In this document: piece by piece, positions 16,670 to 30,500 of the stretch
Position numbering within the stretch: position 1 is the first letter of the stretch
Layout of the letters: each line of letters begins with the position of its first letter
Assembly (NCBI GenBank): GCA_002943765.1
Contig: PQWQ01000009.1
Coordinates: 496,001-560,000 of the forward strand
Direction of reading: 5' to 3'
DNA length: 64,000 nucleotides
From: Psoroptes ovis
Taxonomy: Eukaryota; Arthropoda; Arachnida; Sarcoptiformes; Psoroptidae
Translations under genes and position numbers: made by a program
Notes under the pieces: model-generated
What the model was told of the DNA's origin: nothing
The model's database searches: none
Seen by the model: only the letters and a program-made list of their open reading frames with translations

Positions 16670-16870
16670 TTGAAGCCAAGCAATGGATACGTGTAAATAC
16701 GTTCCATCGTTTCATGACCTTAAATGTCATAAACAGATTTATACGTTTTTCCGACTCATTCAAATTACATTTGGAAACAAAAAATCGATGGCAGTTAAGG
16801 ATGAGAGACGAATTTTTGTAAATGGCAGCTTCATGGCGAATACCGGGCATAGAAAATTATCACCATCATG
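16670..16870. other. Higher-complexity island with open frames on both strands
   Basis: About 200 bp have near-normal base composition inside low-complexity DNA. Open frames run on both strands (plus 16683-16958, 91 codons; minus 16850-16590, 86 codons). Neither resembles a protein I know, and the plus frame ends in a His run. At 16689-16702 is the palindromic word ACGTGTAAATACGT, the exact reverse complement of the second-hairpin core of the dyad element at 52.15 kb. It may be an old transposon fragment or a conserved non-coding element. Confidence 0.35.
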
Positions 16871-18858
16871 GTCATATGCACACAAACACACTCATCATCA
16901 TCATCATCATCGTTATAAAATGGATGATAGCCGTACAATGAGCAAATTTATTCAATAATAATAAAAAATAATGATAATAAAATTTAACACCAAATAAATA
17001 AATAAATAAATTTTTGTTGAAATTATATGCACATTTTTTTTGCTATCGGCTAATATACATTATATTATTTATATCAAATGAACACAGAACACATAAACAC
17101 TGACAGACATACAAACATATAAAATGCATTATTTTGAATTATTATGTGTTGTGTGTGTGCGATACTTTATTATATTCTACTTTTCAATTCAATTTTTTTT
17201 TTTGCACAAAATTTATATTCACAATTATGGATGAATGAATCAAAATAAAAAGAAAAAAAATGGAATGAAGAAAGAAAGGATGCAACATTTAATTCAATGT
17301 ATATTGATATTGGTGTTGTCGTATGTATCATCATTTGAATATTTTTTTTTCAAACGGTAAAAATTGAAATATACAAAAAAAAAAAAAAAAAAAAAAAAAA
17401 TGGAAACAAACCGCATACAACAAACAACGACCATTGATGATGTTGATGTTGTCACGTTTATGATGATGATGATGCTAATCAAAGCCGTAAACAACATTTT
17501 TTTTTCTTTTCTTTTCTTTTGTGATAAATCTTTTATTAAATGTTATTATTTTCATTTAATCAAAGAATACGACGGGAAATAACGGGAAATTTCAATTCAA
17601 AGAAATGATTCAATTCCTTGAATTTTTTTTCCTTCAACTCATTGTTCTGAAATAATATGATCAAAGATAATGACAAAGAACAATGAAAAGAATGGCACCT
17701 AATTTTGAGAAAAAAAAAACTAAGGAACCATAGGAAATCAACGGCGAAAACCAAAGACCAAAGAAAGAACAAAACAAAGAAACTTACATTACATACAATT
17801 GCATTAAATTGTTTAAAATTGAAGCTTGAAAAATGAAAAAAAATTTCGGTAAAATTCTGTTCATTTCAAAAACAAAGACGAAGAAAACAATGGTAAATGT
17901 ATGAAGAACGAAACAAACGAATGAATAAACGAAATAAATACGAATAAAACAATTTTTATCTTTACCAAACCACACACACAAACACATACGTATATTTACA
18001 ATGGATTTTTTCGTTTTTGTTTTTTGTGCATAGAAATACAATGGAATTATTATTATTAATATTATCATGATCTAATGATAATAATCAATGAATTTTATTT
18101 GTTATATTCACTTGAAATATTATTATATTAATATTAATATGGAATAATTATTATTAGATTTACAATATTAAGATTATAAATTATCATTGATCAACAATAA
18201 CCCTTTTTGTTCAAGGTTTATTTATTAATTTTCGGTTTGGTTTTCGTTTTTCTCTTTGAATGATAATCAAATAAAATTACAAATTTTGAAATTACCTTCA
18301 TTTTGAAATGAAACTTTTTTTTGGGTGAATTTTCAATTAACTAATTGAAAATGCAAATATTGCTTGACTTTCAATCGTAAATTTCAATGATGGAGCTCAA
18401 ATTTGGCAGTAAATTATCATTATTCAAAGGTAATATTGGATAATTGAAAATTTCAAGCGTAAAATTAAATTTTTTAAAATTAAAAAAATAAAAAAAAATT
18501 TAAATTCAAAAAAAAAAAAAAAAAAAAACCAAAAAATGGAATACAAAAGACTTTTTGGTTAAAAATTAATGGAATCAGACTCACAGAATGAAACCAGAGA
18601 CCGAGAATTTCATTTTAATTTTGGCGTAAAGTTGAAAAAAATAAAACAATAATGAAAATGAAGGCAACATGATCCAAATAAAGAAATATTTTATCCAACA
18701 AAAAAAATAAAAAATAAATAAATAAATCACCACAACAGAATATAATAATAATTCAATGTATAAACACGCATATGTCAGCAATTTATATGTCTCAATATGA
18801 ACATAATAACATTCAATAACACATTGGAAAAATTTATATTAAAATAAATAAATAAACA
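16871..18858. other. Gene-free AT-rich DNA with poly-A and triplet repeats
   Basis: It holds (CAT)n near 16892-16910, a long poly-A at 17375-17400 and (ATG)n at 17459-17474. A poly-A run lies at 18510-18528. No exon or RNA gene is recognised. Confidence 0.45.
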
Positions 18859-18883
18859 CGCACACACACACACACACACACAC
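18859..18883. repeat. Short (CA)n microsatellite
   Basis: A 24-bp run of CA dinucleotides follows an (AAAT)n stretch. Ordinary microsatellite. Confidence 0.9.
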
Positions 18884-21800
18884 TAATACAAACATTGACT
18901 TCAGTAAATCTTCATCGGGACAAATTAAATTTGATTATCTTTGGCCATTTTCGTCGTTGTTTGTTCATTGGCTTTCATTTAATATGAATTTCGATACATG
19001 CACATACCGTATGATTTTTCAGAGAAAAAAAAAGAACAAACAAATGACTGAATAAATAAACAAACAAATTGAACAAAATGAAAATAAATCTAACTTTTCA
19101 ATGCTAAACATTCAACATCAAGTCAAGTTTACATCAGAATAAAAACAAATTGAATTGAATTGAATTTAGACTAAGCTCAACTAAAACTAAATGTATATTT
19201 TGACTAATATGTATGTATGAATGAATGAATGAATGAATGAATGAGATCATTCTGAGATTGATTCACAGAATCATTTCATGGAAATCATTACGAAAAATTC
19301 GATGGAATTCATTTTTGTTTGTTCATTTATTAATTTAATATTATTATTATTATTATGAAATTATTATCAATTTTTTCTATTTTCATAAATAAAATAATAA
19401 GAATTATTCGTCGAAATTTGAAAATTTGTCAATTCCTATATGAAATTAGATTAAAAATCATTCGAGAAATTCTTATGAGATTAACATTTTCATCATTTTC
19501 CTTAATTTATTATCAACAAATTTTCAAACATTTCAAAGCATCAATGATTTAATCAATTTTTCTCGAAGATTATTTTTCACTTTCTTTTGTTCTCAAATTT
19601 CTTAATTTACAAAATTCAATCAATAATATTAATGTGAAAACGTTTCTTTGAAATGAAGAAATTTGAAATAAGATTATGTAACATTTTCGTCAAAAATTCA
19701 ATTAGAAAATATTCAAATGATTATCATTATCATTGACGAAACAAAAGTAAATTGGAGAAAATATAAAATTCAATTGATTCAATCGACAACAACAATGGAT
19801 TTTCAATCAATTTACGTATTTTGTTTTTTCTCGTCTTCATTACTCAATTGAAATAATGTTTTCAAAGACAAAACGCTTTGGAAAATGGAAAAATTTAATT
19901 TATTAAATGTATTTTTTCTGTGTTGTGTTGTGTCTCATCATGTGGTATTGTGCATCATCATTGTATTATTCAATGAAAAAAAAAAAAAAAAAAAAAGAAA
20001 TTCATTGAAAATTGCATCGGCGGCAGACAAATATATCGAATGACAACACATTCAAAGACAAAGTGGAAAAATTGGAAAAAATTTGAAATGAAAACCTACA
20101 TTTTCACGTTTTCTAAAAGTTTCAATTAAATAAAACAAAAATGAATTGAAATTTGCATAATTCAATTAATGAAGAAGAATTGAAATGGAATAATTGAAAA
20201 TTAAATTGTCATTTTAAAGTTTGAAAATGGTAAAAAAAAAGAATTTCACAATCCACCACCATAGAAAAAGTATTAACAGAAAATTTCGTAAAATTCAAAT
20301 TCCAAATTCAATAAAAACAATTCAATCGATTTCGATTTTGAAATTTTTTTTTTTTGTCTTTCTATTTCCAATAATTGCAATAATAATGATTCAAAGTTTG
20401 AAAACAATTTCAAAGTTTTAAAGAATTTAACTTTCATTTAACAACGATTCAATGACGATTGGCAATTGAAGAAGAATATTTTGAAATTCAATTGGTCAAA
20501 ATAGAAAAATTCATTGAAAGGATTGGAATAAATTTTCCATTGATTTGATTCTTTGAAAAACGGAAACGAAAATTAATCAATGAATTGAAATTGGCTTTGA
20601 AGCCTATGATTGATTGTTAACTATTGACGATTCACTGATTAATGAATATTGAATAAATTTTAAAGCATATAATTCGACAACAATAACGAATAATCACCAA
20701 TAACAATGATGATTGAGAAGATAATTGATGAATAATAATTTTACCAGTACTTGATGTACCAGTAAACCATCGATTGATGCATTTGTGATCATCATCATCA
20801 TAATCATCATCACAAATTGGCCGATTAATGTTTGAAAATCTTTATAATCAAATTGATTAAAATTCAATCGATGATTATGATTGGAAATAATGAAAAATTT
20901 ATCCTTGAAAATCTCTAAGTGAATTATTATTATCATTGGCGAGCGTACAACCAATGCACGTGAGAATATTGAATGTAATTGAATGACTGCAATTGAATTA
21001 AAATTGATTTAAAAAGAAAATATTGAATTAATATAAAAATAATCACCATAAACACCATGATCTAAGCAATTCATAATTGATTCACTAATCTACGATGAAT
21101 ATAATAAAATTTGAACAATTATTTTAATCAAATTTTCACCATACAAAATGAAATTTATGATTCGAAGAAAAAATTTAATAAGAAGAGGAAATATTTTTTT
21201 AAATGGAATTACATTCAAGTGAATGAATGAATGAATAGATGTATGAAATGAATACAATCAATCGGAATAAAAAAAAACTCTTAAGAAATTGAGTGGAAAT
21301 GAAAATTTTCAACATTTCTGTTTTCTCCTTTAAATTTCAATTCAAATTTCAATTCAAATTCATTTTTTTTTCTTAATTTCTTTGAAATTAATTGTGTTTT
21401 CCTTTACAAAATTTTTCATTTCCTATTCTATCCATAGATTTTCTAATGGTAAAAGAATATTATAAAAAATTTCCGAACAAAGAATAATAATAATAATTTA
21501 CACTTTAAAATTCAATACAATTTATCATCGTTCCATTTTTTTTTTTTTTTTTTGGATATTTCGAAAACACTTTTGTTTTGAATATACCATATGTGTGTGC
21601 ATTTGCTGTTTTATTAGGCACAAAATTTACAAAATAGATCAAGAAAAAAAATGATGTATGAATGATGCACGGAACATGAAATGAAATATGAAATATGAAA
21701 AATATTAAAATTATTAATAATAATAAACCTCGAGAGATTTTTCTTCCATTTGAACAACAACAACTGAAACAACAACGATTCACTATGATATATGATGCAT

Positions 21801-24552
21801 TTGATATGAGATTCATGTATATGATATATGTGTGTGTGTGCGTGTGTGTATGTGTGTGTTAGTGTGTTTAGATGATGTAAAGCCATATTGCACACACATA
21901 TATTATTTCAGTAGCGAAGAAGAAAGAAATCGTCGAAAAGAAAAAAAAAATTATTTGTTATTGAAATTCATATATTTATTTATTTATTGAATATCAAAGA
22001 AAATACCGAAACTTTTTTTTTTTTTTTTTTTTTGAATTTCGAAGAAATCCAATCAATTTATAAATGAAAAAAAAAAATATTGAAAATTTATTTATTAAAA
22101 TATGTTTTATTATTATTATTTTTCAAAGAAAATCAATTCATTTTCTTTTCTTTTTTTTGTTTCTGTCAAATTTGAAATTAAATTTTTTTTTTTCGATTGA
22201 AATATTGAAATATTCAACGGGGGAAAATACGTATTATTTTGGAGCAATTTATCATAGAAATTCATTATTTGAAATTGCATCCAAAGAATTTGAGCTGAAA
22301 TATTGATTAAATTTTGGATCAAAGACCCTCTTAGAAACAATTCATATTGATTCAAATTCATCGATTGAAAGCGAAAAAACTTGATCCAACTTCATGGTCA
22401 GAATATGAGAATGAAAAAAAGACCGAAAATTTAGAGTGAAAAAATTCATTTCAAATATTATAAGATGCTGAAAGTAAATCCTCTATCGATGATGAAAATT
22501 CATTGCAAATAATAATGCTCCTAAATTCAACTTATTGGACAACCTTCAATATATTTTCATTTGACTTTGGTGTGTGTTCATATATGATTAAAAGATCGAG
22601 AATTACAAGTTTAAAAAAAAATTTGAAAATGAAATTGTCAAAAAAGAGAAAGAAAAAGTTGTCAAGGACTGCCACATAGAATGAATGCTTACGGTCCATA
22701 GAACCGATCCAAAAGAACCGACAAGATCTAATTATTATGCATGTCCATAGTGCACGAAATAATAATTTTCAATTTTAAAATCTTTAGAGATTTCTTCTTC
22801 TTCTTCTTCATCATTTTCATTTTCTTTGGAAAAACTTTATTACATTATATCATTTATCACTCATCTAACACATAGACAAAAACTTTGTCAAATCTTTGGA
22901 AGATTGTAAAATGAAAAATCGATATCGAACATTATATTACATTTGAAAGCGTTTTTGAATTTGATCCATTCGAATATTGATCCATCATTATTGATTGTAA
23001 ATTCAAATTTGAATCTGTAATTTTATATAAGCTATCGAATGAAATTTCTGCTTAGTTTTCAATAAATCACAATTTCATTAATATTCATCAATGTATTACT
23101 ACAAATCAAAGCAAAACATCATCATTACAAACAACTTCTTTAACAATCATTGCTATTTGTGTAAATTTGTACTACCACTCTCATTAATAATTTTATTTTT
23201 GCTGCTTATAATCATTAGTATTTTATTTGGAATTTTTTTTTTTTTTTTTTTGGTGGATAGCCCCTATTCACAAAACATGGAATAAATTCAAGAAAAAAAA
23301 ACAACATTTAAATCCATTAATGAATTGTAATCACAATCTTGTGGAGGGTGCATTCATCATCATCATCATCATCATCATAATCATTATTGGTATGAACATC
23401 AATTTTGATGATGATGATGATGATGATGATGACCACAAAATAATAAAAAAACAATAATAGCATTTCCTTGTCTCTATGTTTGCGGATAGACAATAATAAT
23501 AAAAACAAAAATGGCCTGTCATCATCACAAGCATAATCTCAGTAAAACAAAGCGAAAAACAATCAAACACAGAAAATATACAGACAAATAAAAAAAAAAA
23601 AATATCAAAACATCATAAGAACTATCATTGAACATCACATCTAAACATTTTTGAATTGTTCATCTTTTTTTTTCATTTTATTTCTTCGAAACATTTTCTA
23701 TATATTCAAGTAAAAGATAATCATTAAATCTTCATCCATTATTGCCATTATCATTATCAAAAAAAATAATACAATAAAGAGCTTTGGAAAAGAAAATTCA
23801 CATTCTGGTAACATATATACAACAAACATATATAAAATGAATGTACAATGAAATTAAACACAAAATAAAAATAAAATAAATTCATTGTATTTATTTTTTA
23901 TTTTTTTCATATATTTTCAAGGCAAATCTCCAAATAATCATACACAATCACACACAGATACGATGATGACTGAAAAAATTCACATAGAAAATACATAAGA
24001 CGTAAAAAGTATCGGAAAAAGAATGGAATTATATTTTCTGATGATGATGATGATGATGATAATGGAATAAAATCCATCAAAATTCATTTTGTATTTTATT
24101 TTATTTTATTTTCCAAGTTTTGTTTCTTCTACAATTCTTTCGAGACAACAATGATAATGATAATCTCACCATTATTTTCATTGCTAATCATTATCATCAT
24201 TGCCATCTTATGTATGAAGGAATTATTACATTAAAATTAATAATAATGAAAAAGGAAAAGAATCAATTTTGACAAAAAGAAGAAAAAAAATTGCCTAAAA
24301 CCTTTGTGTACTTAGACACACAAACATAGATTTATTGTGTGAAACTTTATTTTTCTAAATTTTCAGATAAAAATAAAAAGGAAACAATTCAATTCTACAA
24401 TTATCAATGAACATTGTATGCACATTTGTCATGACCATCATCATCATCACAATCATAGACAACAGTGATTGTATCGGAATTTAATGATAAAAGATGAATT
24501 TTTTTGTTGTTGTTCTTGTATTCAAAATACAAGATGAAAAAATAATTCAAGG
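18884..24552. other. Gene-free AT-rich DNA
   Basis: No gene is supported. There is (ATGA)n at about 19217-19245 and poly-A/T runs near 19978, 21540, 22015 and 23230. A small more complex patch near 22660-22750 contains AGAACCG words. Frames of 60-100 codons in the stretch are all AT-driven. Confidence 0.45.
23355..23431. repeat. (CAT)8 facing (GAT)8: inverted triplet repeats
   Basis: CAT x 8 occupies 23355-23378 and ATG x 8 occupies 23408-23431, separated by 29 nt. The two runs are perfect complements, so the region can fold into a 24-bp hairpin. It probably arose by independent microsatellite growth on opposite strands. Confidence 0.85.
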
Positions 24553-24755
24553 CCTTAGACCAGTCATTCTCAACCTTTTTTTCGCCGCGGCACACTTAAA
24601 AAAGGAAAAGCCTTTATTTCCAAAATCTTGCGGCACACCAAGTAAGGGAATAGTTGAGGAATGAGTTAGATTTCCGAAATTTGGCGGCACACTTTTGGAA
24701 TCTGGCGGAACACTAAAGTGCCGCGGAACACCGGTTGAGAATGACTGCCTTAGAC
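24553..24755. mobile_element. Non-autonomous hAT-type MITE (187 bp) with 8-bp target duplication
   Basis: The element spans 24561-24747. Perfect 15-bp terminal inverted repeats CAGTCATTCTCAACC / GGTTGAGAATGACTG are flanked by identical 8-bp direct repeats CCTTAGAC (24553-24560 and 24748-24755). Termini beginning CAG, ending CTG, with an NTTCTCAACC-like inner part and an 8-bp duplication are typical of hAT transposons. Inside are subterminal repeats GCGGCACAC / GCGGAACAC in both orientations. No transposase is encoded; an 86-codon frame across it is spurious. It is CpG-rich against AT-rich surroundings, and intact ends and duplication suggest fairly recent insertion. Confidence 0.93.
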
Positions 24756-27477
24756 ATTCACAATAAAGAACTGGGAATCTATTTTCTTGGAAATAATTTC
24801 TAGACAATAATCAAATAAAATTTGACCATTCATTCATGCTTATTTTCCAATTATTATTATTTTCATTTGATTGATTGATTGATTCGTTGATCGGAATTTA
24901 ATTCATAGCTATTGTAACATCATGAATTCCGGTTACTACAAAGGGTCATTATAATCATCATTAATTGCCATTTGTACACGATTATGGTGTGATATATGAA
25001 TGATTGAATTGTGATAATTGTCACTATGACCATTGTCATTAAACCAACCTAAATAAGATTGAAACATGTGAAAAACACAAATTTTCAATCGAAAAAAAAA
25101 AACAAAAGCGAATCAATTCAATTTTCGATTCATTTTCAATTTGAAAATTACAGATTCTGGATTCATTTCAAGAAATATTTCTTTCCAATCATTTCAAATT
25201 GATTGCACCCTATGCGAACATAAGCACACAGGCACACAGGACGAATCTAGAATTATAAATAAATTCAGGAAATGTGAGTTCTTTAGCCAAAAGAAAGAAA
25301 AAAAACAAGGCCCAAAGACAAATTGTTGTGTGACCAGAAATTACAATCAAAGATGGTGATTCAAGTTTTTTTTTTTTTTTTTGGTGAAAAAATTTCATTT
25401 TAAAAATAAGAAAAAGACGACAAAAATTTTCGAAAGAAAAATTAAAATTGAATCAAGAATCAAAATGAAACAAAAATTGAAATAATATTTGTTTTTGTTT
25501 TTCAAATTAAAATTCAAGTCAAATCAAATCAAATCAAAAAAACATTTCAATAACAATAATAATAATAAGAATAAACATTCATTGACTGAGAATTATTTTC
25601 ATCATTATTATTATGATTATTATTTGTTATCATTATTTTTCTTGAACAAACATACACATATTTGAAAATTTCGCTTTAATATTTGTTTTCAAATGTAATA
25701 TTTTTTTCAATATTTGATGAATATAAAATACATTTCGATACAAATATTCTTCAACGAGCGAAAACAACATCGACATCGAAATCATGATAATAATACATGG
25801 AAATGTCAATGTTTAAATAATATTTCAATAATAATAATAACATGAATTTGAATGGAAAAAAATTCATTCAAAATTATCAATTATTTACCAAATGAAAAAT
25901 TCTATTTTTTCCCAATTTCATTTCATTTCATTTTTTTTATTTCAATGATATTCAAGACTTTTGGGCAAAATTATAGGAAAAAAAAACTTGCTTCAAATAC
26001 ACTGAGCACTGAGAATAGACACCGAAATTTGTAGAATACAAATATTTGTACACGCGAATATGTAACCATTCGTAGAACAAATATTTAATTTTACGAATTC
26101 CTATGGAATATATCACAGAATAGAACAGAATTGAAGAGAATATTTGATTCAAAATTATAAATTAAATATCGAAAAAATAGAATAAAATAAAACATATATA
26201 TAATTCACAGTGTAATAATAATAATAATAATATATTCGCTGAACATGACTTGAATTTTGAATATTTTCATGATTATTATCATGATACAATATAACACAAT
26301 GATATTTGCTGGAAAAGTAAATTTTGAATTTAAATTAGAAAGAATTGATATCGTTAGTTTTTTTTCTTCTTAGAATTCATTAGAATTTAGAATGTAAAAG
26401 AATAAGAAATATCAAAAACAATTAAAAAATGTCTGAATTATCATTAACATTTTTGTTTTTTTGGCCATTTCCAACTAACAATTACAAATTATAAATGAAA
26501 TGAAACTTATAACATCGGAAAACATTAACATCGTAAAGTAAACACTAAACAAACTAACAAAACAAATAATAATTGAAAATTTCTGTCGAAATTCGGTAAT
26601 TTATTTAAATAGTTAGTTCCTAGATATTCTTGGAAATTCATTATTCATGTCAGAATTGAATATTTTAATAAATTTAATGGATTGTATTCTGAATTTAGGC
26701 TGCAAATTGAATGCAATAAATTCAACATTTTTTCAAAATTAAAATGAAACAATATGAAATCATCAATCAGTCAATCAATCAATCAATCGATTTATGTGTG
26801 GGCTAATTGTCATGATCAATTTTTTTTATTTTTTGTAAAAATCAAACTCAAATATGAATTGAAAAATTGAAGTTTTTTTTTGAGATAATCAATGGGCAGT
26901 GTTGGTCAAACATATGTAAAATCTATGATATATACTGAAAATATACGGAACAATGTCTGAAAATTATGATACAAAATTTAATTCGAATGATGAATATTGG
27001 GAGGCTAAATATTGACAATCAAAAACATAATAATGGAAAATGAATTAATCAATCAACCGATTGATCTTTGATCGATTTGATCGGATTTTTTTTTTTTAGT
27101 ATTTTCATTTTCATTTTTCCTATTATTATTTGTTATTGTACAAATAAAATATAATTTATTCGTACTTAATCATTACATCGTTTGTTTTCTATGGATTTTT
27201 TGACATTAATTTCCTTGGTTTTTTTCCTGGCATGAAACAATTTCTTGGAAAAAAAAGCAAAAAAACAAAAAAAAAAATTCTACCCGTTATTTGTTATGAG
27301 AAATGATAGAAAAAAAATGACAAATGATGAACAATTTAATGGGAAAAAATAATAACAACATTCCTATACACACCAACAAACACCACCAACACCAACGACA
27401 CATTCATAGACTCATCAAAGGCTAAAAAATCGAACGCGTCAAGTGTCAGCAGGGCGAATTTCAAGTATGACAGTGAA
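24756..27477. other. Gene-free AT-rich DNA
   Basis: Contents include poly-T near 25363-25382, (ATA)n near 26214-26232 and (TCAA)n near 26770-26788. A 72-codon plus-strand frame at 25141-25359 has no recognisable family. Nothing else stands out. Confidence 0.45.
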
Positions 27478-27573
27478 GCGCCGAAAATAAGATGTAACTT
27501 ATGAACATACAGACGTAGCAGTACGTCAGCGGCTTTCAAAAATAAATTACAACAAAACGTATAAACACGTTTT
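27478..27573 (+). repeat. CpG-rich dyad element, copy 1
   Basis: Left box GCGCCG at 27478-27483. First hairpin GACGTA-GCAG-TACGTC at 27512-27527. Right box AGCGGC at 27528-27533. Second hairpin AAAACGT-ATAAAC-ACGTTTT (7-bp perfect arms) at 27554-27573. The left-to-right box offset is 50 bp. The layout matches the copies at 43.8, 52.1 and 61.7 kb. Unknown family: a degraded transposon end, a structured RNA or a protein-binding site are all possible. Confidence 0.6.
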
Positions 27574-30500
27574 GAGCATGATTAATGTTAAGAGAAAAAA
27601 TTTCTTTTATTAAACAAATGATGCTTTTTTTTCGAAGAATGAACAAAAAATTAAACTAAAAAAAAAACAAAGTGAAAGTATTGGAAAATCGAATGAAATA
27701 AAAAAATATCGATCAAAATAAAATGTAAAAAAAAAGAAAATTTCCTGAAAAGATTAATCGATTACTACATATGTTTTACAGTTTGTGTATTGTAGTTTTA
27801 GTAATGTTCCATGCATGCATATACAAATATAAATGGATACAAAAAAAAAAAAAAATCTATTCTGAAATTTGCATCATCAAAAAAAAAAAAAAAAAAAAAC
27901 AAGGCATAAAAAAAGACATAATCGATAGATAAATATATGCGAGTGTGTGCCATTAAAAATTGGGAGTAAAATTTTGGAAAAAAAAATTTCCATTGAAAAA
28001 ACAATCGACAATTGAACAATCATCAGATGATTACAACAACAATCATATGTGAAATATGAATAAATATGTGAACAATTACAAAATGTATCGCATCAATTGA
28101 AATTCATAACGATTGATTCAAATAAATGGCAATATATGGACGAGCCACACACATATTGAACATATATTACAAGCATCATTATCATTATGAAAATGAATTT
28201 TTGTTTAATTTTCAAATGAAAGATGTTTTCGTTCGTAAAAGGAAAAAATACATTTTTATTAGGATAGTCAATGTACATCAATCAAAATGTGTCTCAATCT
28301 CAATGATACAAACACATACAGACACACACACACGCAACGTCTTGACAAAATAATGCAAGACAACACATACATACATTAAGACAATCCAATAAACTTTGAA
28401 TCAATCAATCAATCGATTGATCCATCGATACGTATCAATAGAATGATTGATTGATTAAACAATTTTAAAATTGTCCGTATTACATTTGTATCATACGAAT
28501 CGATACAACGAAATAAATGACGAATCAATGTAACATTTTCACTGTGAAATTTGTTAAATTGAAATTTAATTGTTTTCAAAAAAGAAAAACAATTTCAAAA
28601 GTGAAAGTTTGCTGTCCATTTCTGACCAATGAAACATGAAAAAATCAAATTGAATTCAATTCAATTTTTTAAAAAATTTCAAATTTCAAATCGTGAATAC
28701 CACATAATACGCTGAGAAATGACAATTCACTTGAACAGCAGCAACAGTAGTTTGATTGCATGTCAATTTTCAAAAATGAAAAATAAAAGGAATAGATTTA
28801 GGTCAAATAATATAGTAGAGCAATGGATACAGTGATTTTCGAAAAAAAAAAATTTTCATGATTTAAAATTGTATTAGGAAAAATTTGAATAACAAAATAT
28901 TTCAGATGAAACAAAAATCTCGAAGAAAATCCTCGGAAATCTTGCGATCATCATCATCATCATCATTATGGCAGTTGAATCACCGAAATTCAAGTTTCGG
29001 AAAATTGAAAATTTAAGAAAATTTTAAAAATTTAAATTTTCTAAATCTTTAAAATTTCAAAATTTTAAAAATTTCAATTTCATCCTAATCACCATCATCA
29101 TCATCATCATCATCATCATGATAGTTTCCGGATATCATATTAAAATATCATTAATTTAGAATTAAATTCAAATTAGAGGGGGAATATATTTTCAAATGAT
29201 ATTTTTTCAATTTCCCTACTTTGAAATTGAAAAAAAAAGAAATTCAATTTCAATTTCAAAATCAATCCAAATATTGTATTTGAATTTAAAGTAATAGAAA
29301 TTTTGACAATGACAATCTCTCTACCATACAGCTAATATAACAATTTTCAATAATAATAATCATTGTTATTATAATGAAAAAAAAGAGTGTCCAAAGATAT
29401 TAAACAGATACATACACGCTAGAACACACATTGTCAGTGTACGAATGTCATGAAATAAAAAAGGAAAATTAAATGAAATGTAATTGTCACTCATCATCAT
29501 AATCGTTACACACTGACGTATGTATGGTGCACACATATGCAGTTATTACTGTTTGTGTGCAAACATGTATTTGCATATGAATTAATATATATTCAAATTA
29601 TGTTATGGAAAATGTATTCATCATAATCATAATGATGATGATGATGATGATGATCATATGATGATAATAATATTCAAATATCAGTAAATAGTGTAATCAT
29701 TAACATAAAGTATATTATCATATTTTGAAAATGGAAACGAAAAAAAAGTAAATGTTACCGGTTATCAATTACCATGAATTACTATTATTATTATTTTTAC
29801 CGTAAATATTTGAAATATTAAATTGTTTCAATTTGAAACACACCACATACATTTTCAATCATAGTGAAAATGCTATCAATAATAATAATAATAATGAAAA
29901 ATACATCCAATACGTAATTATGATCGGAGAAAAAAAATCGAAAATTGAAATTTTTACTATGTAAAAATTCGACGATGAACAATTGAAAATTATTATTATC
30001 ATCGAATTTGAACATCGTAACAAATCTATGATTATTGATATTAACAACAAATGTCTATGGATGAATTATGTATTAGAAATAAAGTAAATCGTACAAAGAT
30101 ATGCATACAAAGATAATACGAATGCGTGTATAGATAATCAAGAAAATGAAATAAAATAAAACAACAAACAAAATTATTATCATCATTATTGTAATGTCGT
30201 TTGCTTTCAGATCAATAATCATCATCTGATTTATGATCGAAAATGTGATTTCAAACAAAATGGAAACAATGTCAAAAACAGCATTAGAATGAATGTAAGG
30301 ATATGATGATGATATGATCATCACACCGAAATAGTGAATGATAATCATTACATCAATTGAAATCATACGAAAAAAAATCAAAAAACATGTTTTCGACTAT
30401 AAAAAAAAATAGATAAATATCACAAACAACAACGATATGCATGGTCAATCATCAATGATTACCATCAATTATGATGAATTGTTTTACTTTCTATCAGTAT

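Noticed and set aside
19242..19282. TGAGATCATTCTGA resembling the bantam miRNA 5' end
   Set aside because: Follows directly from an (ATGA)n run, the 3' half of bantam is not matched, and the hairpin is only about 16 bp with mismatches.
22534..22546. TTGGACAACCTTC resembling a mariner end
   Set aside because: Only 9 bp match, with no facing inverted copy and no TA at the expected spot.
24547..24807. 86-codon frame across the hAT MITE
   Set aside because: Lies inside a non-coding miniature transposon; its apparent repeats come from the GCGGCACAC motif.
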